64,000 nucleotides of DNA from Cytospora piceicola (lineage: Eukaryota > Ascomycota > Sordariomycetes > Diaporthales > Cytosporaceae), in assembly GCA_023375675.1 (NCBI GenBank), contig JALQBC010000008.1:1240001-1304000 (forward strand). The letters are read 5' to 3'. Below, in pieces: positions 21,243 through 34,464 of this stretch. The notes below the pieces were generated by a model. That model was given only the letters and a program-made list of their open reading frames with translations. It was not told where the DNA came from and did no database searches. The position numbers and the translations under genes were made by a program. Position 1 is the first letter of the stretch. Each line of letters starts with the position of its first letter.

Positions 21243-22090
21243 TTTATCACGATAAATTCCGACCGGGTTTTCGATATTACTTATATTATAACGTAGTAGT
21301 ATAGCTCGAGGTATCTTAACTAGCCCTACCCTATATCGGATACCTAGTTTAATCGACTCTACAACCGCGTATACTACTAAATAGACCTGCTTTTATATTA
21401 TAACGCCGAGCAGGTAAAGGAGTTGTTAACTATAGTACTAGTATATCTTTTACTACTATAACAGGTATAATATTATATACTAACTAGCTAGTATTACGAT
21501 ATAGTATATAATAAGCTCTATAGTACTACGGTTATATAGCAGTATACGATACGTCTTCGAAATAATATCGATTTCGGTAATTTTAATATAACGGATAATA
21601 AATATTTTCGGAAACAGCCTTTCGCAGCTAATAAAAGAAAGATATTAATCGTAACTAGTATTATAAACGAGTTTAATATACTTTCTTAAAGACTAAAGGA
21701 TACTACTACTATTTCCTATAGTAATACGCCTATATCGAATACCGCCGCTTATTCGAAAGGCTATACCGGATATATAAAAGGTAAAAGCTCGGAAAATAAA
21801 GGCTCGGAGGATAAAAGCTTAAAAACTATAAGCCGGTAAGAAAGTATAAAACTTAGTATACCGCCTGTTTTACCTCGGGAGGCCCTACTATATACGGCTA
21901 GATATTAGTTTTAAGACGTTCTAGTAAACTACTTAGCTTAAGTAGAATAACGTAGTCTCTAATTATATATCTTCGGGTATTTAGGTATTATAATTAAGAG
22001 TAGCGTATAGTAATATACTAACTACTTCGGATTAGGCTATCGATATACTTCTTCTTTATACCTACTATAAACTATAACCTATAACTAAAG
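21243..22090 (+). pseudogene. RIP-degraded unknown gene B
   Basis: One frame runs about 280 codons with only TAA/TAG interruptions. Readable stretches: RYLNWPYPISDTWFNRLYNR, LRNNIDFGNFNITDNKYFR and PPVLPREALLYTARY, with a Ser/Lys/Gly-rich linker between. The first part is rich in Trp, Tyr and Arg. No family recognised. The frame probably extends upstream of 21,243. Confidence 0.5.
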
Positions 22091-22649
22091 GTATAAGTAA
22101 AAGTAAAAATATTACTATTTTAGATAGAAGACTACGAATTAAACTTAATAGATACAACCGCTAGCTACTATAATTAATAAATAAACAATATTTTATAAAG
22201 GTACCTAAAGGTAGTTAAAAGTAGCCTCCTTACTTAAATATAGGTAAGAAGGTTATATATTTTAATATACTATATAGCTATAGCGTAAAGTAAAGTTAGC
22301 TACCTTTTAAAGCTATATCGCTTAATATAATTAAGTAATAAAATAGTTATTAACTTTTAGTAACTAGTTTATTAACCGGTAATGTTTATTAATTATTCTA
22401 GATACCGGGTAATATTTCTACTTTAATAAAATTATATATTAATTTACTACTTTTATAGTTTTATCTATCTTTATCTACCTTTTATCTGTTTTTTCTAAGC
22501 CGAGGTAGCCGACAAAGTTTATTACTATACTCGTTAACTATCTGCTACTAAAGCTTTTTCGGCTTTTACTTTTACCTTTTAGTATTATCTTTATATTTAA
22601 ACGTAAAAGTGTTATAAGCTCGAGGTACTTAGTATCGCCTATACTAATA

Positions 22650-25600
22650 AGACAACTCGGTTATACTAAACCTAAATATAAGATAAACTGTATAGTAAAT
22701 ATAAGAGCTATTATAATCGAGGCTTCTAGTTTAACTTAAGTAGTTATACCGTATCTATATCTATATCTGCTTCCGAGTATTTTAAACTTATTAACTGTTT
22801 ACCGTAGTCGGTCTATAACAGACTTAATTATAAACACATAGGTAATATCATTATAGGTTTAAGTTAATTCGTCGTTTTATATTAAATATAATAACAGAAG
22901 GGGTTTATAATTAAATATTTTCTTTTAGGCTTATTACTAAGTAAATAGTAACCCGGTATACGGTTAGATTAATAATTAAAGTTTAACCTTTTATAGTTAT
23001 AAAAAGACTAAGTATATTAATAAGCTATCCTGTTTTTTATCTATATATATATTTCTAAAGCTATAACTAAGCTAGGTATTCTCTTACCTTTTACTCGGCT
23101 AAACTAATATATATAAAAGACCTACCGGAAACAGAAAAGATAACGTCTTTTACTCCGATAACGACACCGCTAAGATATATCTTCTAAATAGAGATTACGT
23201 TATAAGCTAAAGGCTATAAACGATTCGAGCGACCGTTTCCTTTACTTTTATAGTCTTATAGCTAAACTCCTTTATTAAGTTACCTTTTTCTGTAAGCTTA
23301 ATAAAGTTTACCTTTATCTTTTACCTTTACCTATATACCCTTCCTACCGCCTATACCTTTTTCGATAAGGTAGGCGAGAGCTTTATAAATTAGATGTTGT
23401 TTATACGTTAGATATTAAACCCTTTTATAGCGATAAACGTAATAGCGATAAGGACTTTATTAAGGCTGTCTATAGTATATACTGTATTTATCTCCTTTAC
23501 GATTTTAGCCCGGTCTTTATTATTACTTTTAAAGTATAAAAGTAGCGGCTTAATATTTTAGAACTCGCGGTCGTATAATAAAAGGACGTAAGTTAGAATA
23601 GCGTTTATAAGCTAGTTATAGAAGATAATAGTATAACGTTTACCTAACCTATCTAATAACGCAGTTATTTTATCTTAGTCCGCGACTATTTAACGGATTA
23701 GCCTTTTTACGTATTAAAACTTAGCCGAGTTTTTCTCGAGTATGTTTAGGTAAGGAAAGAAGTCTTATTTAGTTAACTTCTCTTAAGTAGGGCTAAAAGG
23801 CTTTCCCTTAAAAATCGATTTTTAATACCTGTAGGCGGCGTTTTAATAAGTTCCCGCCTCGAACAGCTTACTACCTATAGAACTTAATAAGACCGCTATA
23901 TATAAGTATATCGAGGCGCGCTATAGGCTATAAAAGGATACGTTTTAAGTCTTTTACTTACTATTTACTAACTTTATAATTAGAAATACTATTATAAGCT
24001 CGGGCTTTATTCTATTATTAGTAGCTTACTCGGCCTGCCTTAGCTTAAGCTTAGTTTAAATAAAGGTATAAACGCCTGTTAATATAGACTTAAACGCAGT
24101 AGTTATATTGTCTTTTATAATAAGGTCGAGTTACTTATAGTTTTCTTAGTACGGTAAGAAAGCGTTAATCGTCTTACCGTAGTAGAGCTAGCTAAGCTAA
24201 AGGCTTTATATTAAGGGCTTAAAGAAGTCGATAATTAGGCGGGTATACGGTTTAATTTTTATAGGTGTTTTTCGCCGGTCGGCGATAAGGCGTATAGAAA
24301 AGAGGTATAGCCGTCGAGCTTTTAAAAACCTAGCTACTATTATAAAGAACCTGTCGTTACTAAGTTAGTATTATAGCTTTCGTATTAACTCGAACTTAGC
24401 CTACTATTTATCGAAGTACTCGATCGGGGTTTACTATACGGATAAGCCTTCCTCGAAGGTAGTTTTATAGAACGTAAAAAGCGTAATAAGATAATACGCC
24501 GTACCGTTAATTTAACGTAGAGCTGTAAACGGGATTATCTCAGAACCTTTTATAGCGCCTTTATATTAGTAATGCTTGTTTATAATAACTACGTTTATAA
24601 TAAAGTATATAGTCCCGGTGCTTTTTACTTTAAAGTATTTACTTTATAGCTAAACAACCGACTTCGAGCTTACTAAAAAAACGTTTATAGCCTTACCTTT
24701 ACTGCTTTTAATAAATAACCTTATTTTTTTATCTTTATCCTCTTTACTTATATTAACCTTAATAACCTTACTAGATATATTATCGATAACTGTTTTTAAA
24801 CGTTTCGGCCTTATAGTTATACTTATATCGTCTTTTAACCTTAAGACGTACAAATAAAAATCTATAAACCTAATAGTCTTCTCCGTACTTTATTTATCCG
24901 TATATATACTATACTTTTTATCTAACTAGTTATATAATAAGCCAGGGGAGATAACGATTAATATAGGCGAGTTTATAAGGTAAGTTAAATAGATAGCGCG
25001 GAAGTCAGAGAATATAATATATAGGCATTTAACTACGTACTTATATTAAGATAGATATTAAGTACTGCGTGCTTAACCTTATAAAGGGAGGTATTACCGG
25101 CCGGTCGCTTTATAGTCCTTTTACTCTTTTTAAATATAGTTTTAAAGATCGATAAGTTTAGCCCGAACGTAAAGGTATAAAAGTACTAGTATAGTTTTTC
25201 CGAACCCGACGCTTTAGCTTACTAAGGCGTTATTAATCCCGGTCTTAATAAGCGATAATAAGAGACTATACGTTATATACAACTAGTATATATAGATAGG
25301 TTATACGATACTTTCGATAGTATACTTATTATTAGAGCGTTCGGCTATTTAAAAGAATCGGTACGCTCGAACGATTAACCTTAAGGTAAATTTATCGAGG
25401 CCGGTGTCGGCGTCCGGCTGTTTATTAGTATCGTTTTCGTTAGCAGTTAGGTTAATAAAGGTATATAGGGTGCTAATTATAGAGCCGGCGGAGCTATCCG
25501 GTTAGTAAGGAATATTAAAGGTACTTTTATTTTCTTTTATTATAGTAGTATCGTCTTTAACAGCGCTTATAGAAATAAGCAGATACAGGGTGCTATAAAA

Positions 25601-26575
25601 AAGGCCGGTAATAGTGTCGGGTTAATCGATAATATTAAAGGTATACTTCTCTTCTTTAATAATAACGATTTTATCGCCTTTAATAGCAGTAATACCCGGA
25701 TTTAAGTTACTATCGATAAGGCTGTCGGTAGTATCTAGTTAGTAACTAGTATCGAAAGTAATAATAAAAGTACCGTTTTTTTATCTTATTATAATAGATT
25801 CGCTTTAAATAGCGCCTATATCTATAAGCGGCTATAAGGTGTTAAAGAAAGAACCGTACTTAAGCGGGCGTTATAAATAGCTAACCTCGAACTCGTTAGC
25901 TTCGGTCTTCTTTATAGTAGCGTTTATAATCGAAAGCGTAACGTATAGCGTTATAGCCGTTAGCTAATTATAATAGTACTAAAGTTCGAGATCGTAGCTA
26001 TAGTCGAAGAATAAAGATACTATAAAAGTACCGAAAGTATTGTTTTAAATAACGCTTATATTATAAAACGGTAGAAAGGTAGTAAAGAAAGAGCCGTTTT
26101 TAAGCCGGCGCGGTATATAGCTAAAGTCGGGTTCGACTTTATTTTCGGCCCTTTCTGCGGTAGCGTCTTCGATAGAAATTATAATATATAGCGGCGAGCT
26201 TAATAGCTTATTAAGGCAGAGCTATATCTTAAAAAAGTAGCCGATATTATCGTTAAAAGGTATTATAACAAAGCTATTTCTAATTATCCTTAGTAGGTTA
26301 ACGAAAGACTACTTATCGCGAATATAATAAGTATAGTAGTTATCGTTATTTTCCGGTTTAGGTAAGACGATGTTTACGGCTGTATTTTAAAGGATATCGG
26401 CGGTTTTTTAAAGCTACTTATAAAGCTTACTATACTAATAGTAATAAGTATAGCGTAGTTTACCGCCGGTTAGGCCGGGCTTAATAAAGATATTTAAAGC
26501 TATAATCGATATCTTTTAACCGATAACGTATACGAAGGTAATTTAGTCGAAATTAAACTATATATTTTGTTTTTA
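22650..26575 (-). pseudogene. RIP-degraded SNF2-type helicase with N-terminal tandem repeats
   Basis: One minus-strand frame of about 1,300 codons, broken by RIP-type stops and missense changes. It opens near 26,570 with a segment reading WFNFDQITFVYVIG. Residues about 200-450 (25,380-26,200) hold four tandem copies of a unit of about 75 residues (TFNI.DQPD..TGLFYSTLYL). Then come SNF2 motifs in order: Walker A VSQSVGFGKTI (about 25,190-25,240), motif Ia LIVISPGLLYNWL (about 24,930-24,970), a degraded DExH segment (about 24,570-24,610), and motifs V-VI (23,300-23,420) with FIAIKGFNIQRINNI and AVGRVYRQRQK. Such enzymes remodel nucleoprotein with ATP. Which activity this one had is unknown. It is the only element gene I can assign, and stands head to head with the gene at 26,646. 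Confidence 0.75.
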
Positions 26576-26645
26576 CTGTTTTTTTATAGGCGGCTAACTT
26601 AGGTCTAGACTTACTGTATATAGGCGTTTTACAGTACTAAAAAAA

Positions 26646-27130
26646 AAAGCGACAGACGATAAGAATACCTCGCCTGCTAACGCGATAAAACCGTTATACG
26701 ACTTTATTATAAACGAAGTAGATATAGAGGTTAGTAATTCGTTAAAGGTATTTATCTAAATAGTAGACTATAACGTATTTCTACCGCGAAGTATTAATAG
26801 CTTAAATAGGTGTTCGCGGTTTATAGAAGGTTTTATAACCGCGATATATACTTAGTAGGTAAGAGAGAAAGTAAAGGCTTATACTTAGCCGGAAAGTAGT
26901 CGGTAGTAATATAAAAGCTGTTAAGGTAAGGCGGGTTAAAGGCGTGTTATACTCGAGATATAAAAACGCGCTAGCTTAAATTTAAAGGCTACCGAAAAGT
27001 ATAAAGACCGGATAGGTTTAAAGACGGTTAAACAGCTACAATAAAGAGATTAAAGCTTATTTACAGGTTATCGTGTATATACGGCCGACTAATTAAGAAG
27101 ATATAAGGTTAATCGGAGCTTAAAAGTAAA
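26646..27130 (+). pseudogene. RIP-degraded small unknown gene C
   Basis: About 160 codons in one frame, starting about 70 bp from the helicase start on the opposite strand. Readable: KATDDKNTSPANAIKPLYD, VFLPRSINSLNRCSRFIEG and LNLKATEKYKDRIGLKTVKQ. Lys/Arg-rich C-terminus running into the hexamer array at 27,124. No family recognised. The shared divergent spacer suggests co-regulation with the helicase. Confidence 0.5.
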
Positions 27131-27210
27131 GGTAAAAGTAAAGGTAGAAGTAAAGGTAAAGGTAAAGGTTAAGGTCGAGGTCGAGGCGGGGGTTAAGGTT
27201 AAGGTAGATT
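27124..27210 (+). repeat. Hexamer array (GTAAAG/GGTTAA type)
   Basis: About 14 tandem hexamers of ggtaaa, ggtaga, ggtcga and ggttaa type. One frame reads as a Gly/Lys/Arg-rich tail, so it may encode a basic C-terminus. The same hexamer family recurs at 42,603-42,740. Confidence 0.6.
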
Positions 27211-27579
27211 TATATATAAAAGGCTTAAGTACTTATCTAAGTAGGTAAGTAATTAAGTTTATATACCTTTAAAATAAATATAATATAGTTCTGCTTTACC
27301 GGTCTTTCTATTAATTAATAACTATCGATAAATATATAAAGAACCTCGAATATACTAGCTAATATATTTCGAAAGTTTTTTAATACCGACTTACAATAAA
27401 TCTACTTAGTTAACCGACTAGCGGTAATAGTTATATAGAACTATTAGCTATTCCGGTTCGAACGTTTATATCGTTACCGTCGCTAGCTATACTATACTAC
27501 CTCTTTAGCGCTAACCTTTTATCGCGCCTTTTAGAGTTTAATATACTTGTTAATAGGCCGTCCTTTTATTCCTCTACCC

Positions 27580-27860
27580 CGAAATAATAAGTACTGTTTA
27601 CCGGTAGGCTGTCTTTTTATTCTTTTACTTCGAAATAGTAAGTACCGCCTACCGGTAAGCCTTCTTTTTATTCCTTTATACCGAAATAGTAAGTACCGTC
27701 TGTCGGTAGACCGCCTTTTTATCTTTTTATTTTAAGATAGTAAGCGTCGTATAGTATATCGCTTTTATACCCCCTAAGTATAGCGTTTACCGCGAGATAT
27801 TAAGTACCGCTTATCGATAAGCCGTCTTTTTATTTTTTTATTTCGAAATAGTAAGTACTA
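27580..27860. repeat. 51-bp coding-like minisatellite
   Basis: At least five copies of a 51-bp (17-codon) unit marked by cgaaatagtaagtaccg and ctttttattcttttactt. On the minus strand it reads as a repeated EQKDGLPV.STYYFEVK-like unit. No intact gene can be drawn around it. Confidence 0.6.
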
Positions 27861-28178
27861 CGCGATATACCGCCGCTTCCTCTTTTTAGCTTTACGTTTA
27901 TTTAAACGTTAACCGGTAGATTTTCCGTACTAACTATATTATAAAGGCTACTACTATACTAACCGCTGCTAATACTATATTAAACTCTTAAGGTAATATT
28001 TATAGAGGTATAGCCGTTTACTTTAATACGTATCTCTACTACTTTCCTCTTTACTATAATCGCTTATACTAATATAAGATAGGTTCTTTTATAGATTATA
28101 GGCCTATCGGCTAGCCCTACCGTTAACGATAAAGCCTTCGAAGTAACTCTTATACGGCTATAAATATAGCTTTTAACT
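27861..28178. other. Element interior, unresolved
   Basis: RIP-degraded DNA upstream of unknown gene D. It may contain its N-terminal part, but I could not fix a frame. Confidence 0.4.
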
Positions 28179-28990
28179 TCCGACTACCTACCGAAGTATA
28201 CCGGTAGTACTAAGAAGGATACTATAATAGTAGGTTTAAATACCGATAATTCTTTACTTAAACGGTTTAGCTTACTTACCCGGTACTTACCTAATACTAT
28301 ACCTTACTTTAAATACTTTTTATATAGCTAAAACGATTATAAGTACGAGTATATTACGGTTATAACATATTTAAACGCCGGTACGTTATTTTACCCCGGC
28401 TACGTTAAGGTATACTAATAGTATTTAATAAAATAAGCTTACTAGTAGTATAAATAAAGTAAGATCGGGTACGAACCTTTCCCCGATAATATAATAGCGG
28501 CGGTAAAGGAGTTTTAAGCTAATAAGGATAATATATTAAAGGATACGTTTAAAAAGACGTATAAGATATTCCGACAGTTAATTTCTTTCGTACCCTTAAT
28601 AACGCGTTAAGGTATCGAGAAACAGATATAAGAAAACCTTTACTTTAAAAGGGTTAGAATAACGTAGGCGTTAAAAGAGCTGTAAGGTATATATAACTTA
28701 GTCGATTCGATAGTATAAAGAGAGGTCCCGGTGTTTCCGAGCTTTACGTAGGCTTTAGTTTTTACGGTATAAAGTAAGCCGACTCGGAGGGATCGCGATA
28801 AGGAAAATATCTCCGAAAAGACTAAATCGCTAAACTAAGAAAATTATCGGTAGTAGTAACGTCTATCGTCGTAGTATTAAAAATAGAATAGTTACTTAAA
28901 GACCTCTTTATTTACTAAAAGAAAGGATAATTAAAGTAGATAATACCGAAATATACTTAGATAACTCGAAGCCGGGTTTTTTTTATAAAA
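28179..28990 (+). pseudogene. RIP-degraded unknown gene D
   Basis: About 270 codons in one frame. Readable: SDYLPKYTGSTKKDT, LLKRFSLLTRYLPNT, YLNAGTLFYPGYVKVYW, KIGYEPFPDNIIAAVKEF and KKTYKIFRQLISFVPLITR. Aromatic-rich throughout with a charged tail. No family recognised. Confidence 0.5.
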
Positions 28991-29359
28991 TATATATACT
29001 GTCTAGTTATACCGTTAGCTGCCGAATATATACTATTATTATTATATTTACTTACTTCCGGTGTAGAAAAATTCTGTAAATGTATGTTAATTAGCGAGAT
29101 TAGGTCCTTTTAAATAGCTAACTTCGCGATACCTTTAATCTATTAGAAAATATTATATAAGGTATATATTTTAGTATTTTATAGTATAGGACGATTTAAA
29201 TTAAATAAGCCGGTTTACAGCTTATAATAAGCGTCTTTTAAAGTAAGAAATATAGTAATAAACCTAAGCCTTATATAGGTAGTATTATTAACACGCGCGT
29301 TAAACGGCTAACTTTACAATACGTTTAACTTAATAAGGAAAATCGTATAAGATATACGG

Positions 29360-30330
29360 CGGTATTATTATATAGCTTAGAATAAGGGGAATCGGGTGAA
29401 TAGGTTTAGTTACTATAAAGTTTTAGTTATTTTACCGAATTTAAGTAAGGCTACTATTTCCGAAAGTATTTTAACTAATCGACGGAAGAAATACGGCCTT
29501 TTTTAAGCTATATTAGGTTAAAAACGAGGTTTCTCGGGTTACTTTAATTAAATCGATCTAGCTTAGTCTTAGTAATAAAGTAAACTTTTTATTCGGTCCG
29601 GTTCGCTCGGAGTAATAAGCGGTAAGCCTGTTTTAAGCCGGTTATCTATCTTTAAAGGGCTCCGGGTTCGAAGTATACCTATAAAGACTCTTTACTACGC
29701 TTTTTTAAGCTAAGCTACTTTTAGTTAATCGTAAAAGATAGATTTACTTATTACCTTATGTTAAATACTTACGGCGTTAACCTTAGTTAAGACCTTTATA
29801 GGCCTTATAAAGAAGTATATAGACTAAAACGAAAAGTAAGCTAATACGGCCGTGCTTTACCGGTATTTTATATTAGACTTTAGCTTAATAATCTGTAATA
29901 TTTACGCCTTTCGACTATCTTTATAGCTATTAGGCTTAAAGTTAGTTTTTTAATATACTAGTCTTATTAAGTTATTAATAAACAAGGCGACGATAAAGTA
30001 GTTATAAAAAGTACTTAAAGCTTAAAGTATTATAGCGGCTAGGCCCTTTTCTATAGTCCGGGGTAGTCGTACTAAAAGAAGCTTTACTAAGATATTACTA
30101 AACGATTTACTTACCTAAAAAGAGCTTTCCGGTCGTTCTAAGATAGTAATTAAACTTAAGCCTTTAAAAGCTATTTATAGGTGCTCGAAGTAAGTAAGCC
30201 TTATATAATACTAACTTATCGTTAGATGTCTTATAGTAGAGCTACTATTTAAGGAATAAGAGCTTAGCTTTCTAAAAGTATCGCCGTCTTTATTCGGTAT
30301 TTAGGATATTATAATGTAAGCTGTTATAGG
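29360..30330 (-). pseudogene. RIP-degraded unknown gene E
   Basis: About 320 codons on the minus strand. Readable from the start: PNKDGDTFRKLLFLKWWLYY, KTSNDKLVLYKAYLLRAP, FQRLKFNYYLRTTGKLFLGK, RKGPSRYNTLSFKYFLQLLY and KIPVKHGRISLLFVLVYIL. Rich in Lys, Leu and Tyr. I considered a tyrosine recombinase but saw no catalytic R...R-Y pattern. Function unknown. Confidence 0.5.
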
Positions 30331-30454
30331 TAAATTTGTTTATAACGTTAAACTCTTTTAGCTTTTAGATATTTATTAAAAGGCGTAAAGTTTTTAGTTT
30401 TTATTGAATAGAACTCTGTCTGCTTAAACGTACTTATTTCTTCTTTTAAAGCGA

Positions 30455-30895
30455 AGAGATTATAGCTTTTACTTAGCCCCTTATACTTTCTTCTATTTTA
30501 AAAGAGCTTTATAAAAATATTATAGCTCCTGCTTAGCCTTTTATATTTTCTTTTATTTTAAAAGAGCTTTATAAAGAGATTATAGCTTTTACTTAACCCT
30601 TTATATTTTCTTTTATTTTAAAAGAGCTTTATAAAAAGATTATAGCTTTTACTTAGCCCTTTATACTTTCTTTTATTTTAAAAGAGCTTTATAAAGAGAT
30701 TATAGCTTTTACTTAACCCTTTATACTTTCTTTTATTTTAAAAGAGCTTTATAAAGAGATTATAACTCTTACTTAACCTTTTATACTTTCTTTTATTTTA
30801 AAAGAGTTTTATAAAGAGATTATAGCTTTTATTTAACCTTTTATATTTTCTTTTATTTTAAAAGAGGTTTATAAAGAGATTATTAATATATCTAT
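30455..30895. repeat. 60-bp minisatellite
   Basis: Seven copies of an almost invariant 60-bp unit (ttatactttcttttatttta / aaagagctttataaagagat / tatagcttttacttaaccct), period exactly 60. A multiple of three, so possibly once coding. Confidence 0.9.
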
Positions 30896-30989
30896 CTTTA
30901 ATAGGTTTTTCGACTTATAACTAAAGCATAGGTTTACCTTACTAGCTATTACGTAGACGAACGGATATTTACAAATACTCTATATAGAT

Positions 30990-31280
30990 ATAGCGAAACC
31001 TTATATGCTATCGGCGGTATCGATGTTTATAGGCGTCGTTAAAGAAGATAAGGCGTTTACGTCTGCGGATTCGGTAGGATAAAATAAGGTATAAATATCT
31101 ATAAGTTAGACTAAAAAAGATAAGACGTTTACGTCTGTAGACTAAGTAAGATAAGATAATATATAGATGTTTATAAGCTAAAATAGAAAAAATAATACGT
31201 TTACGTCTGCGGACTAAGTATTAAGCTAAGATAGAAGAGACGATAGGTTTACGTTTATAGGCTAAACAGAACGAGGTATA
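30990..31280. repeat. Imperfect repeats with gacgtttacgtctgcgga
   Basis: Four degenerate units containing gtttacgtctgcgga spaced about 73, 73 and 50 bp. The core contains the inverted pair gacg...cgtc. Confidence 0.6.
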
Positions 31281-31410
31281 TTAGTGTTAAACGAGATATT
31301 TCTATATAAACTAACTTTATTTAGTATTAAAAGTTAACCTGTCTTAGTTAACTAAAAAGGATATTATTTTAGTTAACCTATTTATAAACTACAATCGGCT
31401 AATAGTTAAG

Positions 31411-31989
31411 AATACGGAGGTAATTAAACGAATCGCTTTATAGTATACTTTACCGGTAACGGAGTAGGCCGGTTACTTAAAGGGTTTACTAAACTTAAAA
31501 GAGGTAATCGTAGTATTTAAGATATTTCCTTTATAGCCGGATAACTACGGTATAATAAAGGATTACGAAATACCGGCTTTTTTACGTATAAAGTTTAACA
31601 CAGAGTAAAAAAGGCTTTTATATAGCTACCGAGCCTATAGTTATCTCGGCACTGTTATATATAACGGTAAGCTTATCTACCTGGGTAACGGTTAAGATAA
31701 ACCTAAGGAGGTTATAATAACGTTTTATAAGTAACTTTATAACCCCGATAACTAGCTTAAAAAGACTAAGAAGCCTGTTATTTATACCTGTAATATTTAG
31801 CTATATATATATCCGAGCCTAATTAAGTTACGTTATAAAGAGGTTTTCTTTTATTAAAGTAACAGCGAGTATAACTAAGGTATATTTCTCGTATAAAGTA
31901 CGAATCCTTTTATATATATTAAGGATTAACTTTACTGTATAGGTTTAATAGGCTAGGCCGGGTTATTTAAAGTAAGGTATAGCGGGTAG
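31411..31989 (+). pseudogene. RIP-degraded unknown gene F
   Basis: About 190 codons in one clear frame. Readable: NTEVIKRIALWYTLPVTEWA, FLRIKFNTEQKRLLYSYRAY, VIYNGKLIYLGNG and LIKLRYKEVFFYQSNSEYN. Compact, aromatic-rich globular composition. No family recognised. Followed at once by the 49-bp repeats. Confidence 0.55.
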
Positions 31990-32115
31990 TAAAAGGCTAG
32001 ATACGATAACTATAAATAAAGTAAGGTATAGTAGGTAGTAAGAGGCTAGATACGATAACTATAAACTAAGTAAGGTATAGCAGATAGTATAAGGCTAGAT
32101 ATAATAACTATAAAA
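31970..32115. repeat. 49-bp tandem repeat, three copies
   Basis: Units of about 49 bp containing agtaaggtatagcgggtagt and aggctagatacgataactat, three copies. Confidence 0.75.
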
Positions 32116-32885
32116 TATATTAAGCTTAACCTGTCTAACCTGTTTTAGGAAAAGTGCTTAAAGACTGTAAAAGGGGTTAGGCCTTAATGCCTTATATAAA
32201 CTAATTAGTTGCTTTTATATCTATACCTTATGTAATTTGTACTAAAACAGCTTATACGTGTAGGGCTATTGTGTAAATAAGAATAATAGCTACGACAACG
32301 TCGTTAGCGGCTACTACTTATAAGACTATTTTAACTTAACAGAAATTAAGCTTACGAAAGTGTTTAATACCGACTTCTGAAATATCTAACTTTAAGATAT
32401 CGTATATAAGTAAACGTAATATCTACGATTTCCCTTCCTTTTCTATCTCGCCCTCTCTTACTTTTCTACTACTACTACTTTATAAGTTACTAGCTATACT
32501 TAAATATTATAATATAAAGCTTACGCCGATCTAGTAACTATTTAAAAGACCGTTTTATAGGTATATCCCGAAGTCGTCGCCGCTTTCCTCTTTTACCTTA
32601 TAAACCTAAAGATTAAGTATTTAGCCGGGCTTTTTACGAAAGAAAGTATTTTAATACTAAATATAGTAGATAAGGGTAAAGGTAAAAAGAAGAAAAAGGT
32701 CGAGCAAGAGTTTAAGCTAAGAAACGTTTTAAACCGACAGAACTAAAACGTTAAGGCTACGTTAGCTTAAGCTATAAGTATCCTTACTTAGTTAGTCTTT
32801 CTTTATACCCGAGTAATTAAAAACCCGGGTAACTAGTAGCTAATAAGAATATAAAATCCTTTACGATAACTATATCGTCGGAAAC

Positions 32886-33705
32886 AGTATTTAAGCGACC
32901 TATAGGTAAACGCTTATTAAAAAGGGTACTTAAAAGGATATATTTTATAAAAGTTACCTGTCTTACTTTTATAATAGTAAAGCGGCGTTTTATAAGTATA
33001 CTTTTATAGCCGCCGCTTCTTCTTAGCTCTCGATAGAAGACTATATTAGGCGGTATATAGCTATAACGGATAGCGAGTTCGGCACAGAAAAGAAAGCGTT
33101 AAAAAAGGCCGAGAAGAGGCGTGCCGCCGCTACTACTACTATTACCAAGCCTTTTAGTTTCCGCTCTTTTACCGAAATTTCGAATAATAGTTATAAAGAG
33201 AAAAAGGAGGTTATAGACTTAAAAAATAAAGATAAGGATAAGGATATAGATTTAAACGAGATATTATTAATAATAAAGAACCTTTAAAGTTAAATAAATA
33301 AGCTTAAAAACCTGTAAGTTACTTATAAAATATAAGTTTATAAAAGACCTTTATTTATCTACCGGCACCTTTATATTCGCGACAGGTTTAATATTAGATA
33401 TACGAACCTTATATTCGTCCGGCTATTATATCTGACTTCGGTTAGCCGTGCCGGAAGACTTTTTTCGGAAAAAGAATATTTACGATAGCTTTTAAAACTT
33501 AAAGTAGTAATAGTAAATTTTCCGGATAGCGCTTAATATATAGCTTATTATACGAAAGCTCGAATAAAGCTTTATAATAGCAGTCGGGTCGTAAGCGGCT
33601 TTATAGGTACTTTCGTATTCTCTGTTAAGATCTACGAGATCTGCGAGATCTACTAAAATCTATAGTTTCCCCGAGATCTTAACGGCTTAAACTTAAAGCT
33701 TTAGG
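32886..33705 (+). pseudogene. RIP-degraded unknown gene G
   Basis: About 270 codons, likely extending upstream to about 32,560. Readable: KAAFYKYTFIAAASSWLSIE, FGTEKKALKKAEKRRAAATT, TKPFSFRSFTEISNNSYKEK, a Lys/Asp-rich linker, MKNLQSQMNKLKNLQVTYK as a probable coiled coil, then RHLYIRDRFNIRYTNLIFVR. No family recognised. Confidence 0.5.
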
Positions 33706-33989
33706 TTTTAAAAGGCCTATACGCCTACTAGTACTACGTCGGGTAAATATAATACCGGTACTCGGGTAGATATATTAACGTCGAGTTATAACTTTTCGAC
33801 GTCGAGTTATAACCTTTCGAATTAGGTTATAACTCGTTATAACGTCACGTATTTATAATAACAGCAATAATCGCGATAGTAATAACAACGATAATTTAAT
33901 ATTTTCTTAAGTCGTTTATAGCTTAATTATTAATTAAAGACTATAGTAGCTATTATATTATCTAATAGTACTAGCCTATACTAATAAGA

Positions 33990-34258
33990 GAGGCTTTCGT
34001 TAACTAAAGATTACGGCTAAAATAGCTTTAAACGCCTTTATAAAGCGGCTTATATAGGTATAGTTAGCTTTTTTACCTTTTTTAGCTAGCTTTAATAAGG
34101 CAGGCCTAAAGCTGTTTTAAAGGAAACTAAGGGTAAGGCCGATAAGGTTACCTTCTTATTAAGACTTAAAGAGTATTAAAACCTCTTTAAACTGCTACTT
34201 ATAGCGGATACCGAAACCGACGATATATTAAGCGATATACTAAATAGTAAGTAAATAA
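33990..34258 (+). pseudogene. RIP-degraded gene fragment H
   Basis: About 85 codons ending at a TAA near 34,255. Readable: NSFKRLYKAAYIGIVSFF, LKETKGKADKVTFLLRLKEY and ADTETDDILSDILNSK. It could be a late exon of gene G. No family recognised. Confidence 0.4.
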
Positions 34259-34464
34259 AAAGCGTTAACTATTTTAATAAATTATTTATAGCTATACTCT
34301 GCCTTTATAATTTTATTTTTATATTATTACTTTTTATAAATAAATACAGCTTGTTAAAATATATACTATCTTTCTATATAACTGCCTTTACCGGCAATTA
34401 AAAGCAGATACGGAACGTACTATAATAGCTATAACTATAGGAGTAATTGAAAATCTAAATTATT

